A DNA stretch of 6,416 nt, from contig JAEWVQ010000208.1 in the NCBI GenBank assembly GCA_023459095.1, forward strand, positions 1 through 6,416. The letters are read 5' to 3'. The translations under genes were made by a program, and so were the position numbers. Source of the stretch: Pseudomonadota bacterium. Its GTDB lineage: Bacteria; Pseudomonadota; Gammaproteobacteria; Burkholderiales; Rhodocyclaceae. The notes under the pieces are model-generated. The model had not been told where the DNA came from. It made no database searches and was given only the letters and a program-made list of their open reading frames with translations. Shown in pieces: positions 4,513 to 6,416 of this stretch (positions within the stretch are counted from its first letter, which is position 1; each line of letters starts with the position of its first letter).

Positions 4513-6416
4513 TCAGGTTGTGGCCGCGGCGGCGGCGATGATCTGCGTCGCCGGCACTGGGCGGCCGAGCAGGTAGCCCTGGAATTCGTCGCAGCCCTGC
4601 GCGCTGAGGTAGGCGAGCTGGGCGGGGGTCTCGACGCCCTCGGCGATCACCGCGAGGTCGAGATTCTTCGCCATCGACAGGATGGTGGCGACGATGGAGA
4701 CGTCGTCGCGATCGCCGGGCAGGCCCTCGACGAAGCTGCGGTCGATCTTGATCCGGTCCACCGGCAGGCGCTTGAGATAGGACAGCGACGAGTAGCCGGT
4801 GCCGAAGTCGTCTACCGCGAGCCATACTCCCAGCGCCTTGAGCGCTTGCAGCGTGCGGATGCTGGCATCGCCGCGTGCGATCAGCTGGCCCTCGGTGATT
4901 TCCAGTTCGAGCAGCGCGGGCGGCAGCCCCGATTCGTCCAGCGCATCGCGCACGGTGGCGACGATGTCGTCATGCATCACCTGCTGGCTGGCGAGGTTCA
5001 CCGCGACCCGTAGCGGCGTGCCGGCATCGACCCAGGTGCGCGCCTGGCGGCAGGCTTCGAGCAGGGCCCAGCGCCCGATCGGTTGGATGAGGCCGGTTTC
5101 CTCGGCGAGCGGAATGAAGCTCGCCGGCGGAATCAGCCCCTTCTCCGGGTGCTGCCAGCGCAGCAGGGCTTCGACGCCGCTCAGCCGGCCGCTCGCGCAG
5201 TCGGCCTGAGGCTGGTAGTAGAGCAGCAGTTCGCCGCGTTCGAGCGCGCGCCGCAGTCCGCTCTCGAGGTCGAAGCGTTCGCGGCTGGCGCGCGTGAGGT
5301 CGCCCGTGTGGAACTGGAAGGTGTTGCGGCCCAGATCCTTGGCGCGGTACATCGCGGCGTCGGCGTTCTTGATCAGGGTTTCGGCGTCGCTGCCGTCGTC
5401 CGGATACACGCTGATGCCGACGCTGGCACCGATGAACAGTTCGTGGCCGGCGATCGTCATCGGCGGCGCCAGCGTGGCGATCAGCTTGGTTGCGACCTGG
5501 GCGGCCTCCTGCGGCGTGCCGAGGTCTTCCAGGACCACGAGGAACTCGTCGCCGCCCAGGCGGGCGACCGTGTCGTGGCTGCGCACCGCGGCGCGCAGGC
5601 GCTGCGCGGTGGCCTGCAGCAGGCGGTCGCCGATGGCGTGGCCGAGGTGGTCGTTGACGTGCTTGAAGCGGTCGAGGTCGAGGAACAGCACGGCGAGGCG
5701 GCTGCCGTTGCGCTGCGCGTGGGCGAGCGCCTGGTGCAGGCGGTCGTGGAGCAGGGCGCGGTTGGGCAGCCCGGTGAGGATGTCGAAATGGGCGAGGCGG
5801 CGGATGCGCTCGGCGGCCTCCTTCTTCTCCGAAATGTCGGAGAACAGCGCCACGTGGTGGGTCAGGCGGCCGTCGCCGTCGCGCAGCGCCGACAGCGAGA
5901 TCCACACCGGCAGCGGCGAGGCGTCGGCGCGCACGAAGGGCAGCTCGCCCTGCCAGCTGCCGGCGGACTCGACCTCGCGCCAGGCCGCGCTGCATTCGTC
6001 GGCGCTGTCCGGGTCGCCGAGCAGCGCGCACAGGTCGTGGCCGCGCATCGAGCGTGCGGGCAGACCGGCGAGGTGGCTGGCGGCCTGGTTGGCGTCGAGG
6101 ATGCGGTGGCGGTGATCCATGATCACGATGCCCTCGCGACTGCCCTCGAACACGCTCGCCGCCAGCCGCAACTCGTCGGTCTGGCGGAGTACGCGCTGTG
6201 CCAGCGGGCGGATCGCGCGCGAGGTGAACACCGCGCCGACGCCCACCAGCAGGACGATGGTGGCGAGCGGCAGACTCAGTTCGCCGAACACCGGCGCATA
6301 GAGCTCGTCGGTGGGGAGGGTCACCACATAGCTCCAGCCCGCGACGCCCGGCACCGGCGCGTAGAAGGCCACGCGCTCGCCGCCGTCGGCGGCGGCCAGT
6401 GCGCGCACTCCGCGGT
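4513..6416 (-). CDS. membrane-bound PAS-GGDEF-EAL c-di-GMP sensor enzyme (N-terminus beyond window)
   Basis: Reads right to left; the frame is open through the right edge, so the start is outside and a GTG at 6406-6408 is probably internal. Residues here are counted from that GTG. About 1-40 (RVAFYAPVPGVAGWSYVVTLPTDEL) look like the end of a periplasmic dCache-type sensor domain. About 44-64 form one membrane helix. A short juxtamembrane stretch is followed by a PAS domain (about 80-195). The GGDEF domain (about 200-365) has GGDEF intact at 285-289 (5542-5556) and the product-inhibition I-site RSHD at 276-279 (5572-5583), five residues before it. The EAL domain (about 380-625) has EAL at 413-415 (5164-5172), VNLAS, LELEITEG, DDFGTGYSSL, KIDRSFV and AEGVET. 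All expected metal and catalytic residues seem present, so both diguanylate cyclase and c-di-GMP phosphodiesterase activity are possible; which one dominates cannot be read from sequence. It is convergent with flhA, not in its operon. Confidence 0.95.
   Translation of the reverse strand, partial: RGVRALAAADGGERVAFYAPVPGVAGWSYVVTLPTDELYAPVFGELSLPLATIVLLVGVGAVFTSRAIRPLAQRVLRQTDELRLAASVFEGSREGIVIMDHRHRILDANQAASHLAGLPARSMRGHDLCALLGDPDSADECSAAWREVESAGSWQGELPFVRADASPLPVWISLSALRDGDGRLTHHVALFSDISEKKEAAERIRRLAHFDILTGLPNRALLHDRLHQALAHAQRNGSRLAVLFLDLDRFKHVNDHLGHAIGDRLLQATAQRLRAAVRSHDTVARLGGDEFLVVLEDLGTPQEAAQVATKLIATLAPPMTIAGHELFIGASVGISVYPDDGSDAETLIKNADAAMYRAKDLGRNTFQFHTGDLTRASRERFDLESGLRRALERGELLLYYQPQADCASGRLSGVEALLRWQHPEKGLIPPASFIPLAEETGLIQPIGRWALLEACRQARTWVDAGTPLRVAVNLASQQVMHDDIVATVRDALDESGLPPALLELEITEGQLIARGDASIRTLQALKALGVWLAVDDFGTGYSSLSYLKRLPVDRIKIDRSFVEGLPGDRDDVSIVATILSMAKNLDLAVIAEGVETPAQLAYLSAQGCDEFQGYLLGRPVPATQIIAAAAATT

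Overview
The window is a high-GC segment of an ordinary bacterial chromosome with no sign of a mobile element, CRISPR array, tRNA or rRNA. The G/C-rich third codon positions, the FlhB/FlhA sequences and the DUF192 protein of the 'HCMWMKNT' type fit a motile betaproteobacterium, perhaps of the Rhodocyclales (Thauera/Azoarcus-like). The taxonomic guess is inference from sequence style only.

Left part (about 1-1061, plus strand): the 3' portion of an RluE-type 23S rRNA pseudouridine synthase gene, cut by the left window edge, is followed directly by a gene for a small exported DUF192 protein. The junction contains a perfect 11-bp tandem duplication (568-578 / 579-589). It creates two consecutive ATGA stop/start overlaps and a four-codon mini-ORF, and is the most unusual small-scale structure seen here.

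Middle part (1062-4472, plus strand): a 148-bp intergenic gap holds a possible terminator-like hairpin and a -10-like element. It leads into flhB and flhA, separated by 11 nt. They encode the switch protein and the central export-gate protein of the flagellar type III secretion apparatus. Both look full length and carry their key motifs (the FlhB NPTH autocleavage site and the FlhA FHIPEP signature).

Right part (4513-6416, minus strand): a convergent gene runs off the right edge. It encodes a membrane-bound sensor protein with the end of a periplasmic domain, one transmembrane helix, and PAS, GGDEF and EAL domains. Both catalytic motifs and the inhibitory I-site are intact, so it could make and/or degrade c-di-GMP. 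Only 40 bp separate it from flhA, and a 9-bp perfect inverted repeat spans that gap and the flhA stop codon.

Functionally, flhB and flhA act together in flagellar assembly. The c-di-GMP enzyme may influence the motile/sessile choice, but adjacency is the only evidence for a link. The rluE and DUF192 genes have no evident link to motility. I found no convincing undescribed system; the findings are modest and mostly structural.
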